From Bacteroidota bacterium (GTDB lineage: Bacteria; Bacteroidota; Bacteroidia; Flavobacteriales; Weeksellaceae): 64,000 bases of DNA. The stretch lies in assembly GCA_023386965.1 (NCBI GenBank), contig JAEWIR010000046.1, forward strand, positions 252,978 through 316,977, written 5' to 3'. Below the pieces are notes generated by a model. That model ran no database searches, was not told the DNA's origin, and was given only the letters and a program-made list of their open reading frames with translations. The translations under genes and the position numbers were made by a program. Positions within the stretch are counted from its first letter, which is position 1. Every line of letters begins with the position of its first letter. Of this stretch, positions 1-7,592 are shown piece after piece.

Positions 1-236
1 TGAACATCAGTAAAGAACGAACCTTTACCGCTGTCGGACTCAATGATGATCTCATGTCCGTGATTCACCAAGACCTGAACCGCATCGGGAGTAAGCGTGG
101 TACGCCGCTCATTAAGTGAAGTCTCCCTGGGTACGCCGATTGTGAATTTGGGTTCCTTTTTCTTCACCTCCAGTTTCTCCTCCACAGGCATCAGTTCCTC
201 CTCCCTGAAGGGAGTAAAAATGTTTCCGCTGCTCAT
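1..236 (-). CDS. ald: Alanine dehydrogenase, N-terminal part (cut by window start)
   Basis: Translating the minus strand from the ATG at 236 gives 78 codons that stay open to the window edge. After about 30 lead residues rich in Glu and Lys comes the start of the alanine dehydrogenase / NAD(P) transhydrogenase N-terminal domain: IGVPRET, then NERRTTLTPDAVQ and a VNHGHEIIIESDSG stretch, the usual substrate-domain signature. The family oxidises L-alanine to pyruvate and ammonium with NAD+. The acidic lead before IGVPRE is longer than in many homologues. The catalytic and NAD-binding parts lie outside the window, so I cannot tell the dehydrogenase from a transhydrogenase alpha subunit by sequence alone; gene size and context would decide. 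Confidence 0.75.
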   Translation of the reverse strand, partial: MSSGNIFTPFREEELMPVEEKLEVKKKEPKFTIGVPRETSLNERRTTLTPDAVQVLVNHGHEIIIESDSGKGSFFTDV

Positions 237-281
237 TCTAATTTGCTTGTTTAAAGGTTATTTTGCAACATAATCCCGTTG

Positions 282-289
282 CAAAGATA
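282..289 (-). promoter_or_regulatory. -7 box of the alanine dehydrogenase gene
   Basis: The minus strand reads TATCTTTG, a perfect match to the Bacteroidota -7 consensus TAnnTTTG, 45 nt before the ATG. It lies in the 57-nt gap after tsaE, so this gene probably has its own promoter. Confidence 0.55.
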
Positions 290-293
290 AGCC

Positions 294-701
294 TTATTTA
301 AAAATTACCTTCCTGCCCGTATCGCTATTTTCAATTAGCATCTCATGGTAGGGTAAACCGGTAAATTGCGAAGCATAAATTTCCGGCCACTCCACAATAC
401 AGAGCCAAGCCTGGTCCAGATATTCATCCATACCGATATCATACACTTCATCAATAGTTTTCATCCGGTAAAGGTCAAAGTGGAATACGCTGCCCTGAGA
501 CACCGCATACTCATTCACAATCGCGTAAGTAGGCGATGATACTTCATCCGTGCTCCCCAGTGTCTTCAGCAAGAATTTTGTAAAAGTAGTTTTGCCGGCA
601 CCCAGATTTCCTTTCAGCAGAAGGATATTGTGTTCCAGCAATTGTGAAACCTCTTCAGCGACCTTCTGCCATTCGCCCAAATTATTGACAGTCCATTCCA
701 T
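294..701 (-). CDS. tsaE: tRNA threonylcarbamoyladenosine biosynthesis ATPase TsaE
   Basis: 135 residues, normal for the family. A Walker A motif GNLGAGKTTFTK lies near residues 31-42, followed by the SSPTYAIVNEY switch and HFDLYRMK, both hallmarks of TsaE, and a late WPE motif (IVEWPEIY). TsaE is the cytoplasmic ATPase that works with TsaB and TsaD to place threonylcarbamoyl on A37 of tRNAs reading ANN codons. It sits 57 nt upstream of the alanine dehydrogenase gene on the same strand and is divergent from dnaG. Confidence 0.93.
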   Translation of the reverse strand: MEWTVNNLGEWQKVAEEVSQLLEHNILLLKGNLGAGKTTFTKFLLKTLGSTDEVSSPTYAIVNEYAVSQGSVFHFDLYRMKTIDEVYDIGMDEYLDQAWLCIVEWPEIYASQFTGLPYHEMLIENSDTGRKVIFK

Positions 702-717
702 ACCAAATATTTAGGTT

Positions 718-725
718 CAAAAGTA
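718..725 (-). promoter_or_regulatory. -7 box of tsaE
   Basis: The minus strand reads TACTTTTG (TAnnTTTG consensus) 16 nt before the tsaE ATG. Confidence 0.55.
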
Positions 726-793
726 AGGATTTTAAGGGAAGTGCTTTATTGCTTTGGTCCCGTTTTTACAAAGTTATTTGCTATTTTTACCGA

Positions 794-2710
794 ATGATTT
801 CCAAGCAGACCATCGATAAAATATTCTCCACCATCCGCGTAGAGGAGATTATTGGTGAGTATGTACAGTTGAAGCGGGCCGGTTCCAATTTCAAAGGGCT
901 GAGCCCTTTTCACGACGAAAAATCGCCCAGTTTTGTGGTGTCGCCCAGCAAACAGATCTGGAAGGATTTCTCCTCCGGGAAAGGAGGTACCGCCATCTCC
1001 TTCCTGATGGAAATTGAGAATTTCACTTATCCGGAAGCGCTGCGGCACGCCGCCAAAAAGTATAGAATTGAGATTGAGGAAACTGTACAGGAGCAAACTG
1101 AAGAGCAGAAAGCGGCGCAAACCGAAAGGGACCTTCTGTATAAGATTCATGAGGTAGCCAATTCTTTTTTTCAGGAACAGCTTTATGATACGGAGGAGGG
1201 CAGAAATGTTGGTTTGAGCTATTTCCGGGAACGTGAACTTCGGGAATCGATTGTAAAGAAATTCCAGCTGGGCTATTCGCCCGAGCAAAAAAACGCGTTC
1301 ACCGAATACGCACTTCAGAAAGGATATTCAAAAAAAATACTTGAAAGTTCCGGCTTATCGATATTCCCCGATAATTCGCCTGCCGGCCTAGACCGTTTCC
1401 GCGAACGCGTGATTTTTCCTATCCACAGCTTTTCGGGCAGGGTTCTGGGGTTTGGCGCCAGACTTCTGAAAAGCAATGTAAAAACCGCCAAGTACCTAAA
1501 TTCGCCGGAAACTGAGATATATCATAAATCGGCGGTGCTGTACGGCCTCAATCACAGTAAGCAGGCTATTTCCAGGCAGAATCTCTGTCTTCTTGTGGAA
1601 GGTTATATGGACGTAATTGCCATGCACCAGGCTGGGATTGAGAACGTGGTATCAAGCTCGGGAACTGCGCTAACGACCGCACAGATCAAACTGATAAAAA
1701 GGCTTACCGAAAACGTTACGATTTTATTTGACGGTGATGCTGCGGGCATAAAAGCCAGCTTCCGGAGTATTGACCTGCTGCTTGCCGAGGGAATGAACAT
1801 CCGCGTTGTTCTGTTTCCGGATGGGGATGATCCGGACAGTTTTGCCCGTAAACATCCTCAGGAATATGTGGAGGAATTCATTCGGAAAGAAGCCAATGAT
1901 TTCATTGCTTTCAAATCGGAAATACTGCTCAAGGATGCGGGAACGGATCCAATAAAGAAAGCCGAGGCGATTCGTGATATTGTAAAGTCTGTATCATTTG
2001 TTACCAACACACTGAAGCAGGAAGTTTACCTGAAGGAAATTTCCGCTAAGTTTGGTTTGAGTGAGCAAAGCCTGTTCAATGAACTGGGTCTTCAGAAGCA
2101 GGTAAGTCAGCCGCAGTTCAAAGCTGAACCTGCCAAAGCTGAAGCCAGAATGGAATTGGTGCCGGAGCAGGCTGCCAATGTTAATCCACTGCTGATTTTG
2201 GAAGAAAAACTGGTTGAACTTATGCTTAAATATGGCGATCAGGTGCTGCAGCGAAGCACGGACGCCGGTGAAAAGTATGAAATTACTGTCATTGAAGAGG
2301 TGATGGACCATCTGTCTGAGGACGGCTATGAAATTCAGTCGGAGATTAACCGGAAGATCGTTCAGGAGATTGCCGATGGTATTTCTCAGAATGAGCTGCG
2401 GTCCGGTAAATTTTTCTTTGGTCTGATGGATGAGGAACTTACGGGTCATGTGGCAGATGCACTTTTCGAACCGTACGAGAACAGCGACTGGAGTAAGCAC
2501 AACATTTATTTCAGCCAGGAAGAAGAGGTGGTACCCAAACTGGTAAAAGATGTGATGATAAGGCATAAGAGGGAATATGTAGTACACCTGATACGGGAAA
2601 TCAAAGATTCGCTGTCTGACGGAGGCGACCATACGGAAGATTATATGAAAATTGTAAAACTGAACGAGCTCCGCAAGGAAATGGATGTGGAACTGTACCG
2701 GATATTGTGA
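794..2710 (+). CDS. dnaG: DNA primase DnaG with degenerate zinc finger
   Basis: I place the start at the ATG at 794 (638 residues), because homologues begin at MISKQTIDKI; an upstream in-frame ATG at 749 only adds an unrelated 15-residue lead. Domains: N-terminal CHC2-type zinc-finger fold (about 1-100), catalytic core with TOPRIM (LLVEGYMDVIAMHQAG, then LFDGDAAG with the metal-binding acidic residues), and a C-terminal helicase-interaction region. The protein lays RNA primers at the replication fork. The three cysteines expected in the zinc finger are replaced (S37, D58, S61) and only H40 remains. The flanking residues (PFHDEKSPSF, SGKGG) are intact, so this is ligand loss in a folded domain, not a truncation. 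A similar loss is, as I recall, common in flavobacterial DnaG. Confidence 0.95.
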   Translation: MISKQTIDKIFSTIRVEEIIGEYVQLKRAGSNFKGLSPFHDEKSPSFVVSPSKQIWKDFSSGKGGTAISFLMEIENFTYPEALRHAAKKYRIEIEETVQEQTEEQKAAQTERDLLYKIHEVANSFFQEQLYDTEEGRNVGLSYFRERELRESIVKKFQLGYSPEQKNAFTEYALQKGYSKKILESSGLSIFPDNSPAGLDRFRERVIFPIHSFSGRVLGFGARLLKSNVKTAKYLNSPETEIYHKSAVLYGLNHSKQAISRQNLCLLVEGYMDVIAMHQAGIENVVSSSGTALTTAQIKLIKRLTENVTILFDGDAAGIKASFRSIDLLLAEGMNIRVVLFPDGDDPDSFARKHPQEYVEEFIRKEANDFIAFKSEILLKDAGTDPIKKAEAIRDIVKSVSFVTNTLKQEVYLKEISAKFGLSEQSLFNELGLQKQVSQPQFKAEPAKAEARMELVPEQAANVNPLLILEEKLVELMLKYGDQVLQRSTDAGEKYEITVIEEVMDHLSEDGYEIQSEINRKIVQEIADGISQNELRSGKFFFGLMDEELTGHVADALFEPYENSDWSKHNIYFSQEEEVVPKLVKDVMIRHKREYVVHLIREIKDSLSDGGDHTEDYMKIVKLNELRKEMDVELYRIL

Positions 2711-2802
2711 CAGTTTGGCTATATTTATGCAGGGTATGATTTTTGAAAAATCCTGTACCGCGGCGTTCGTGCCGCAGCACTTTAACAAAACAAAAATTGA
2801 AT

Positions 2803-3486
2803 ATGGACATTAAAAAAGATTTCAGGGATTTCTCTGTAAAACATTTAGGCAACAGTGGTTTGGCAACCGATCAGTATATGGGCATGTTTGGTCCTACCAA
2901 CCTTACGCCGTACATTATGGAAGAAAGACGTCTGAACGTAGCTCAGATGGACGTTTTCTCCCGACTGATGATGGACAGGATTATTTTTCTGGGTACCGGC
3001 ATAGACGACCAGGTGGCGAACATCGTAACGGCGCAGCTTCTTTTCCTGGAAAGCTCGGATGCATCCAAAGACATACAGATCTACATCAACTCTCCCGGCG
3101 GCAGTGTTTACGCCGGTCTGGGTATTTATGACACCATGCAGATCATTAAACCGGATGTGGCCACTATCTGTACCGGAATGGCTGCAAGTATGGGAGCCGT
3201 ACTTCTTGTAGCGGGTGAGAAGGGTAAGAGATCTGCCCTAAAGCATTCAAGAGTGATGATTCACCAGCCAAGTGGCGGTGCACAGGGAGTTGCCTCCGAT
3301 ATGGAGATTAACCTTCGTGAAATGCTGAAACTTAAGAAAGAACTGTACGACATAATCTCCGAGCATTCCGGGCAGACTTACGAATGGGTGGAAAAAGCCT
3401 CGGACCGTGATTACTGGATGACGAGTACTGAAGCTAAAGATTTCGGTATGGTGGATGAGGTACTGATGAGAAAGACCGAGGTATAG
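2803..3486 (+). CDS. clpP: ATP-dependent Clp protease proteolytic subunit ClpP
   Basis: 227 residues from the ATG at 2803; an open extension upstream to 2743 lacks homology and runs through a GC-rich hairpin at 2760-2775, so I reject it. The catalytic triad is visible: Ser in GMAASMGAVLL, His in SRVMIHQPSGG, Asp in the SDRDYWMT segment. INSPGGSVYAGLGIYDTM is the classic ClpP oxyanion-region signature. It forms the tetradecameric serine protease chamber fed by ClpX or ClpC. It stands alone between dnaG (same strand) and the convergent tpiA operon, with a strong terminator after it. No clpX is seen here. Confidence 0.96.
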   Translation: MDIKKDFRDFSVKHLGNSGLATDQYMGMFGPTNLTPYIMEERRLNVAQMDVFSRLMMDRIIFLGTGIDDQVANIVTAQLLFLESSDASKDIQIYINSPGGSVYAGLGIYDTMQIIKPDVATICTGMAASMGAVLLVAGEKGKRSALKHSRVMIHQPSGGAQGVASDMEINLREMLKLKKELYDIISEHSGQTYEWVEKASDRDYWMTSTEAKDFGMVDEVLMRKTEV

Positions 3487-3507
3487 ACTTTCTCAGTTAA
3501 AAAAAAG

Positions 3508-3539
3508 AATCCGTTTCAGCGAGTGAAACGGATTTTTTT
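3508..3539. terminator. Bidirectional terminator between clpP and tpiA
   Basis: An 11-bp perfect stem (AATCCGTTTCA / TGAAACGGATT) with loop GCGAG is followed by a T run on the plus strand and preceded by an A run, so it can work for both converging genes. Confidence 0.85.
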
Positions 3540-3557
3540 ATATGATTGGATTGTCGT

Positions 3558-4319
3558 TTAGGAATTAAATCCCTCAATAATTTTGGCGAAATCGTCCATC
3601 TTCAATGCTGCACCACCAATCAGTCCACCGTCAATATCTGGTTGGGAAAAAATTTCCTTTGCATTATCCGGTTTTACTGATCCACCATAAAGGATGGATA
3701 TTTCATCAGCAACCTCCTGACCGTATTTTGCAGCGATGAGGCTTCTGATGTGGGCATGAATTTCCTGGGCCTGTTCCGGGCTGGCCGTCTCACCCGTACC
3801 GATGGCCCATACAGGTTCGTAGGCAATCACTACTTTCTTAATCTCTTCAGCGCTAAGAGTGAACAGCGCCTCTTCGGTTTGGTTTTTCACCACCTCCAGA
3901 TGCTGTCCCGCTTTCCTTTGGTCCAGCGTTTCTCCATTACAGTAAATTGGCGTAAGACCCAGGTCCAAAGCTCTTTTTACCTTCTTATTGCATGCTGCAT
4001 CTGTTTCACCATGGTACTGTCTGCGTTCTGAATGTCCCACCAAAGTACCTGTGGCCTCAATGGATTCCAGCATACCTGCTGAAATTTCACCTGTGTATGC
4101 ACCACTCTCATGTTCGCTCATGTCCTGTGCGAATACACCGATCTCGTTATTCTCATACAGGTCTCTTGCCATCATCAGATACAGGGATGGGGGCGCGATC
4201 CATACCTCGCAATTGGTAGCGTTATTTTTTTTATACTCCAGTAACTGAAACATAAGCTGCTGTGCTTCAATTACGTTTTTGTTCATTTTCCAGTTGCCTG
4301 CAACAATGTTTTTTCTCAT
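3558..4319 (-). CDS. tpiA: Triosephosphate isomerase
   Basis: 253 residues from the ATG at 4319, giving the normal N-terminus MRKNIVAGNWKMNKN; an in-frame ATG 30 nt upstream would add an odd lead overlapping the previous gene. Catalytic residues are visible: Lys in NWKMN, His in VGHSERRQ, Glu in VIAYEPVWAIGTG, plus the phosphate-binding YGGSVKPDN and GGLIGGAAL. It interconverts dihydroxyacetone phosphate and glyceraldehyde 3-phosphate in glycolysis. It is last in a minus-strand operon after DUF1599, the DoxX-like gene and the TerB-like gene, with a 17-nt gap to the TerB-like gene. Confidence 0.97.
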   Translation of the reverse strand: MRKNIVAGNWKMNKNVIEAQQLMFQLLEYKKNNATNCEVWIAPPSLYLMMARDLYENNEIGVFAQDMSEHESGAYTGEISAGMLESIEATGTLVGHSERRQYHGETDAACNKKVKRALDLGLTPIYCNGETLDQRKAGQHLEVVKNQTEEALFTLSAEEIKKVVIAYEPVWAIGTGETASPEQAQEIHAHIRSLIAAKYGQEVADEISILYGGSVKPDNAKEIFSQPDIDGGLIGGAALKMDDFAKIIEGFNS

Positions 4320-4336
4320 GGTTGGTTTTATTTTTC

Positions 4337-4693
4337 TTAAGAATTCCAATGGGTTTTCAGGAGGCTGTAGAACTGGTGCTCCTGTTCACTTACTGCATCA
4401 TCAGCCTTTATCAGAGACTTTGCAAATTCCTTGAAGTTTTCGCGCTCTTCAGGAGTGGAGTCATCCAGGAAACATTTTGCGTGAAATTCAAAGTGACCTT
4501 TCCATTCTTCAGGTCTTAAAGAAGCTATAATGTCCAGTTCATCATCAAGGTTCATACGGAAAGGAAATTCCTCTGCCAGGTATTCCTGAATTTTCAGGCC
4601 TTCTTCCGGTGAGAATTCGTTATCTACCGCGGACAGGATCATCAGTAGGTGATAGCCGGCTATCGATTTATTTGACTTTTGCATTTTATACAT
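4337..4693 (-). CDS. TerB-like small protein
   Basis: 118 residues; an ATG three codons in (4684) is an equally good start. The pattern is that of the TerB / DjlA-N helical domain: an early hydrophobic helix with a VDNEFSPEEGLKIQEYL segment (acidic pair followed by helix), then a second half ending IKADDAVSEQEHQFYSLL, again acidic residues before a helix. The domain is linked in other bacteria to tellurite resistance and membrane-associated stress functions; no function can be read from the sequence here. No signal peptide, so probably cytoplasmic. It sits between the DoxX-like gene and tpiA in one operon. Confidence 0.7.
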   Translation of the reverse strand: MYKMQKSNKSIAGYHLLMILSAVDNEFSPEEGLKIQEYLAEEFPFRMNLDDELDIIASLRPEEWKGHFEFHAKCFLDDSTPEERENFKEFAKSLIKADDAVSEQEHQFYSLLKTHWNS

Positions 4694-4719
4694 ATTTCGT
4701 TTATTTTTTAATGTTCTGA

Positions 4720-5814
4720 TTAATCATTAACATAATCCCGGGCTGATTTCTTATCTGTAATCTTTCCTTTATTCAGAATCAGTACCGATGGATTGCTTCG
4801 CGCTATGGTTTTGATCGCCGTGCCGTCCATCAGTCCGTTTTGAATTCCCTTAAATGTTGCGGGCGCTGTAGATACGCCCAGGATAAAGGTTCCTGCCTGC
4901 TGTTTTGCTTTGGCCTCAGCCTTTGCGATAATGTCCTGATCAGCCTGGCCCGGATGATAGGAAAATATCAGTATTGCCCGCGGCTCTTCCAAAACCCGTG
5001 CCGTAAGGTCATTTCCGTTTACGTCTTCAATTCTGAACTTGGCTATTTCTGAAGAATAACCTTCCTTTACCAGCTTTGACTGGGTTTTATCTTCCTGAAT
5101 TTTCCACGGTGATCCCGGCTCCCAATATTTGCGGTCCAAAATGTACTGCCCGTCATCAACCTCCTTGATTTCAGAAGTTTGGGTGTTCAGTAGCGTGTAA
5201 AATGTTTTATAGACAGACGGATCTTCATCTATCTTCTTCTTCTCCTCGTTCAAGTCTGTGCCTATACTGTAATCACGGAAGTCAACCAATGGTTCATGCG
5301 CAACTCCCCAGTAGATGATGAAAATCATTGCCAGGGCCGCTGCAGAAAACATGATTTTTTTTGGTAAACCAGTCTGCTCGGGTTCGTTAAACTCTTTTCG
5401 GTAGAGGAACCAAAGTGCGAGTAAGCCGGCAAGCAGGGCCATATCTTTCCAGAAACTCTGCCAGGGCAGCATCTTAAGGGCTTCACCGAAGCATCCGCAG
5501 TCCGTAACAACATTGAAGTAGGCGGAGTAAAAGGTCAGAAAGCCAAAAAATACGCAAAGTGCGATAAGTGCTCCAAGTGTAAATTTAAGCCGCGTTTTCA
5601 GCAGAAGCATAAAACCTAAGACAAGTTCCAGCACCACAACGATAACAGCAAGCGGCAAAGCCTGCTTTTCCATGAACGGCATATTAAAAACGGCAGGCGA
5701 AAAATACTCTTCCAGTTTAAAAGAGAATCCAACCACATCCACTCCCTTTACAAAGCCGGAGATCAGGAAAATAAGGGCAACAATAATACGTAGAATATGC
5801 TTTAAATACTTCAT
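4720..5814 (-). CDS. DoxX/MauE-like membrane protein (BT_3928 type)
   Basis: 364 residues. Four or five hydrophobic helices in the first 190 residues form a DoxX/MauE-type domain: the opening IVALIFLISGFVKGVDVVGF and the conserved TDCGCFGEALKMLPW loop are typical. The C-terminal half (about 200-364) is soluble and resembles a degenerate thioredoxin-like fold (LIFSYHPGQADQDII, then PSVLILNKGKITDK) without a CxxC. The family is widespread in Bacteroidota beside tpiA. By analogy with MauE/DoxX it may support redox or disulfide chemistry at the membrane, but this is inference. It begins 11 nt after the DUF1599 stop. Confidence 0.8.
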   Translation of the reverse strand: MKYLKHILRIIVALIFLISGFVKGVDVVGFSFKLEEYFSPAVFNMPFMEKQALPLAVIVVVLELVLGFMLLLKTRLKFTLGALIALCVFFGFLTFYSAYFNVVTDCGCFGEALKMLPWQSFWKDMALLAGLLALWFLYRKEFNEPEQTGLPKKIMFSAAALAMIFIIYWGVAHEPLVDFRDYSIGTDLNEEKKKIDEDPSVYKTFYTLLNTQTSEIKEVDDGQYILDRKYWEPGSPWKIQEDKTQSKLVKEGYSSEIAKFRIEDVNGNDLTARVLEEPRAILIFSYHPGQADQDIIAKAEAKAKQQAGTFILGVSTAPATFKGIQNGLMDGTAIKTIARSNPSVLILNKGKITDKKSARDYVND

Positions 5815-5825
5815 TATATGGCCGT

Positions 5826-6392
5826 TTATGTGGTTTTGGATTCTGCACCGCTATTTTGCTCCTCCAGTCTGATAAGGCCAAATACAGCGTAGTTCAGCAT
5901 ATCGTAATAATTGGCATCAAGACCTTCCGAAACCAGCGTTTGTCCGCCATTATCCTCAATCTGCTTGGTGCGCAGTACTTTCTGGTAAATCAGGTCGGTA
6001 ATGGAGGAAATCCGCATCTCCCGCCACGCCTCGCCATAGTCATGGTTCTTTTTCTCCATCAGCTGAAGGGCGCGGTCCGTAAAGTGATCGTAGAGTGCTA
6101 GTATTTCTGCTGCCTCTTCGTCCAGGGTGTCGGTTACTCCTTTTTCCAGTTGGATTAGTCCGATCACAGAATAATTTACAATGGCAACGAAATTTTCCTC
6201 CTGAGTTTCACCTACTTTGGAAAGTCCGCTGGTTTGAAAACTCCTGAGGTTTTTTACCTTGATATAAATCTGGTCCGTTAGAGACGGTGTCCTGAGCACA
6301 CGGAATGAAGGCCCATAATCACTAAGCTTTTTAGAGAAAAGGCTTCTGCAGGATTGGATGACGGAACTGAACTGTTGGGAGGTTTTGACCAT
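5826..6392 (-). CDS. DUF1599 protein with two tandem copies of the domain
   Basis: 188 residues, no signal peptide. The two halves are recognisably the same unit. Residues about 11-90 run KKLSDYGPSFRVLRTPSLTD ... NYSVIGLIQLE, and residues about 105-180 run KKNHDYGEAWREMRISSITD ... NYAVFGLIRLE. Each unit has a DYG motif, a (S/T)xTDxIYxKV helix and an NYxxxGLIxLE helix. DUF1599 belongs, as far as known, to all-alpha nucleotide-related folds, and its role in Bacteroidota is not established. It is the first gene of the tpiA operon and divergent from folP. Confidence 0.82.
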   Translation of the reverse strand: MVKTSQQFSSVIQSCRSLFSKKLSDYGPSFRVLRTPSLTDQIYIKVKNLRSFQTSGLSKVGETQEENFVAIVNYSVIGLIQLEKGVTDTLDEEAAEILALYDHFTDRALQLMEKKNHDYGEAWREMRISSITDLIYQKVLRTKQIEDNGGQTLVSEGLDANYYDMLNYAVFGLIRLEEQNSGAESKTT

Positions 6393-6408
6393 TTCTTTCT
6401 AAACTCCT

Positions 6409-6416
6409 CAAAGATA
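6409..6416 (-). promoter_or_regulatory. -7 box of the DUF1599 - tpiA operon
   Basis: The minus strand reads TATCTTTG 16 nt before the DUF1599 ATG. It is divergent from the folP promoter about 40 nt away. Confidence 0.55.
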
Positions 6417-6457
6417 CAAAATTGCTTTCAGCTGGCTGAATTGCGCATTTAGTTTTT

Positions 6458-6465
6458 TACTTTTG
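6458..6465 (+). promoter_or_regulatory. -7 box of folP, probable leaderless start
   Basis: TACTTTTG matches TAnnTTTG and ends only 4 nt before the folP ATG at 6470. Transcription normally starts a few bases past the box, so the message would begin at or next to the start codon. Confidence 0.5.
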
Positions 6466-6469
6466 CGAT

Positions 6470-7315
6470 ATGGATACTGCACTTCCAGACCTGCCGCACA
6501 GCCTGAACTGCCGGGGAAAACTTATTGACCTGTCCCGCCCGCTGATCATGGGAATCCTCAATATGACACCGGACTCATTTTCGGATGGCGGAAGGTTCAA
6601 CAATGAAAAATCGGCACTTCTGCATGCAGAAAAAATGATGGTGGAGGGCGCATTAATCATCGATATAGGACCACAATCCACAAGACCAAATGCAGATTAT
6701 CTTACCGCAGGTGAAGAAATCCGCAGGCTTGGAAAAATTATTTCGCTTATCAAAGCTGAATTCCCGGAATTGCTGATTTCCCTGGATACCTTCTATTCCG
6801 AGACCGTGAAGTTTGGATTTGATGAAGGTATTGATATCGTTAATGATATTTCTGCCGGTCAGTTTGACGGCAAGATGATTGATACTGTGGTGGAAACCGG
6901 CCTTCCGTATGTACTGATGCATGTGAATGCAGATTACCAAAGTATGCACCGGAGAATCAAATATGACGACATAACCTGCAGCGTAAACCGTTTCCTGCTC
7001 GATAAAGCTGCTGAACTTCTGAAAAAAGGAATTAAGGACATCATTCTCGATCCCGGCTTCGGCTTCGGTAAGACGGTTGAGGATCAATACACAATACTTG
7101 ACGAAACCCAGTTTATTGGCCTTGGCAAATTCCCGGTTCTTATTGGGATTTCCAGAAAATCATTTATTTACAAACATCTTGGTAAGGGACCAAACGAGGT
7201 GACCGCCGTAACCCAGCAGCTGCACCGGAAAGTCCTGGAAAAAGGCGCCAGTATCCTGCGTGTTCATGATGTGGCAGCCACCAAAGCTACACTGGAGCAG
7301 TGGCAGAGCTATTAG
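6470..7315 (+). CDS. folP: Dihydropteroate synthase
   Basis: 281 residues. Signature blocks are intact: MGILNMTPDSFSDGGRF (first pterin/pyrophosphate loop), IIDIGPQSTRPNAD (normally GGESTRPGA, here PQSTRP), ISLDTFYSETV, ndISAGQFDGKM, DIILDPGFGFGKT, and SRKSFIYKHLG near the end. The enzyme joins 4-aminobenzoate to dihydropterin pyrophosphate in folate synthesis and is the sulfonamide target. The GG-to-PQ change in the second loop is worth noting but sits beside, not in, the key Asp and Arg positions. It is divergent from the DUF1599 operon, and its stop overlaps the stop region of the convergent 78-residue gene by 4 nt. Confidence 0.96.
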   Translation: MDTALPDLPHSLNCRGKLIDLSRPLIMGILNMTPDSFSDGGRFNNEKSALLHAEKMMVEGALIIDIGPQSTRPNADYLTAGEEIRRLGKIISLIKAEFPELLISLDTFYSETVKFGFDEGIDIVNDISAGQFDGKMIDTVVETGLPYVLMHVNADYQSMHRRIKYDDITCSVNRFLLDKAAELLKKGIKDIILDPGFGFGKTVEDQYTILDETQFIGLGKFPVLIGISRKSFIYKHLGKGPNEVTAVTQQLHRKVLEKGASILRVHDVAATKATLEQWQSY

Positions 7316-7548
7316 TTCAGCCCTGATAATTTATCGGCGTATTCCTGCGCGAATTTCTCGCGGTCTTCTGTCAGTTTTTCCATACTGTCGGGAAGGATAT
7401 AGCTGAACAGTACTTTTTCTTCATCATCCAAAAAAATAAGTTCTTTCTCTTCACCGTCAATCATTTGGGAGAATATTTCCCACATTGGGGTATCGCGCAG
7501 CTTCAGCATTTCAAAAAAACCGGAAGCTTTGATCTGTACAGTCTTCAT
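7312..7548 (-). CDS. Small acidic protein of unknown function
   Basis: 78 residues, strongly acidic, without signal or membrane segment. Most of it looks like a small alpha/beta fold: KTVQIKASGFFEML, a short WEIFSQMIDG helix, LIFLDDEEKVLFSYILP strands and a charged C-terminal helix. I recognise no family. It is convergent with folP and overlaps it by 4 nt. A perfect -7 box ends 4 nt before the ATG, which supports expression as a leaderless message. Confidence 0.65.
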   Translation of the reverse strand: MKTVQIKASGFFEMLKLRDTPMWEIFSQMIDGEEKELIFLDDEEKVLFSYILPDSMEKLTEDREKFAQEYADKLSGLN

Positions 7549-7552
7549 AGTG

Positions 7553-7560
7553 CAAAAATA
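7553..7560 (-). promoter_or_regulatory. -7 box of the 78-residue gene, probable leaderless start
   Basis: The minus strand reads TATTTTTG, four bases before the ATG at 7548, the same geometry as at folP. Confidence 0.45.
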
Positions 7561-7592
7561 GCTATTTGAGGATATCTATCCAACCGCTGAAT

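Noticed and set aside
2743..2802. Longer N-terminus of ClpP
   Set aside because: The 20 extra residues are basic and unlike any ClpP, and the DNA holds a GC-rich hairpin; the ATG at 2803 is better.
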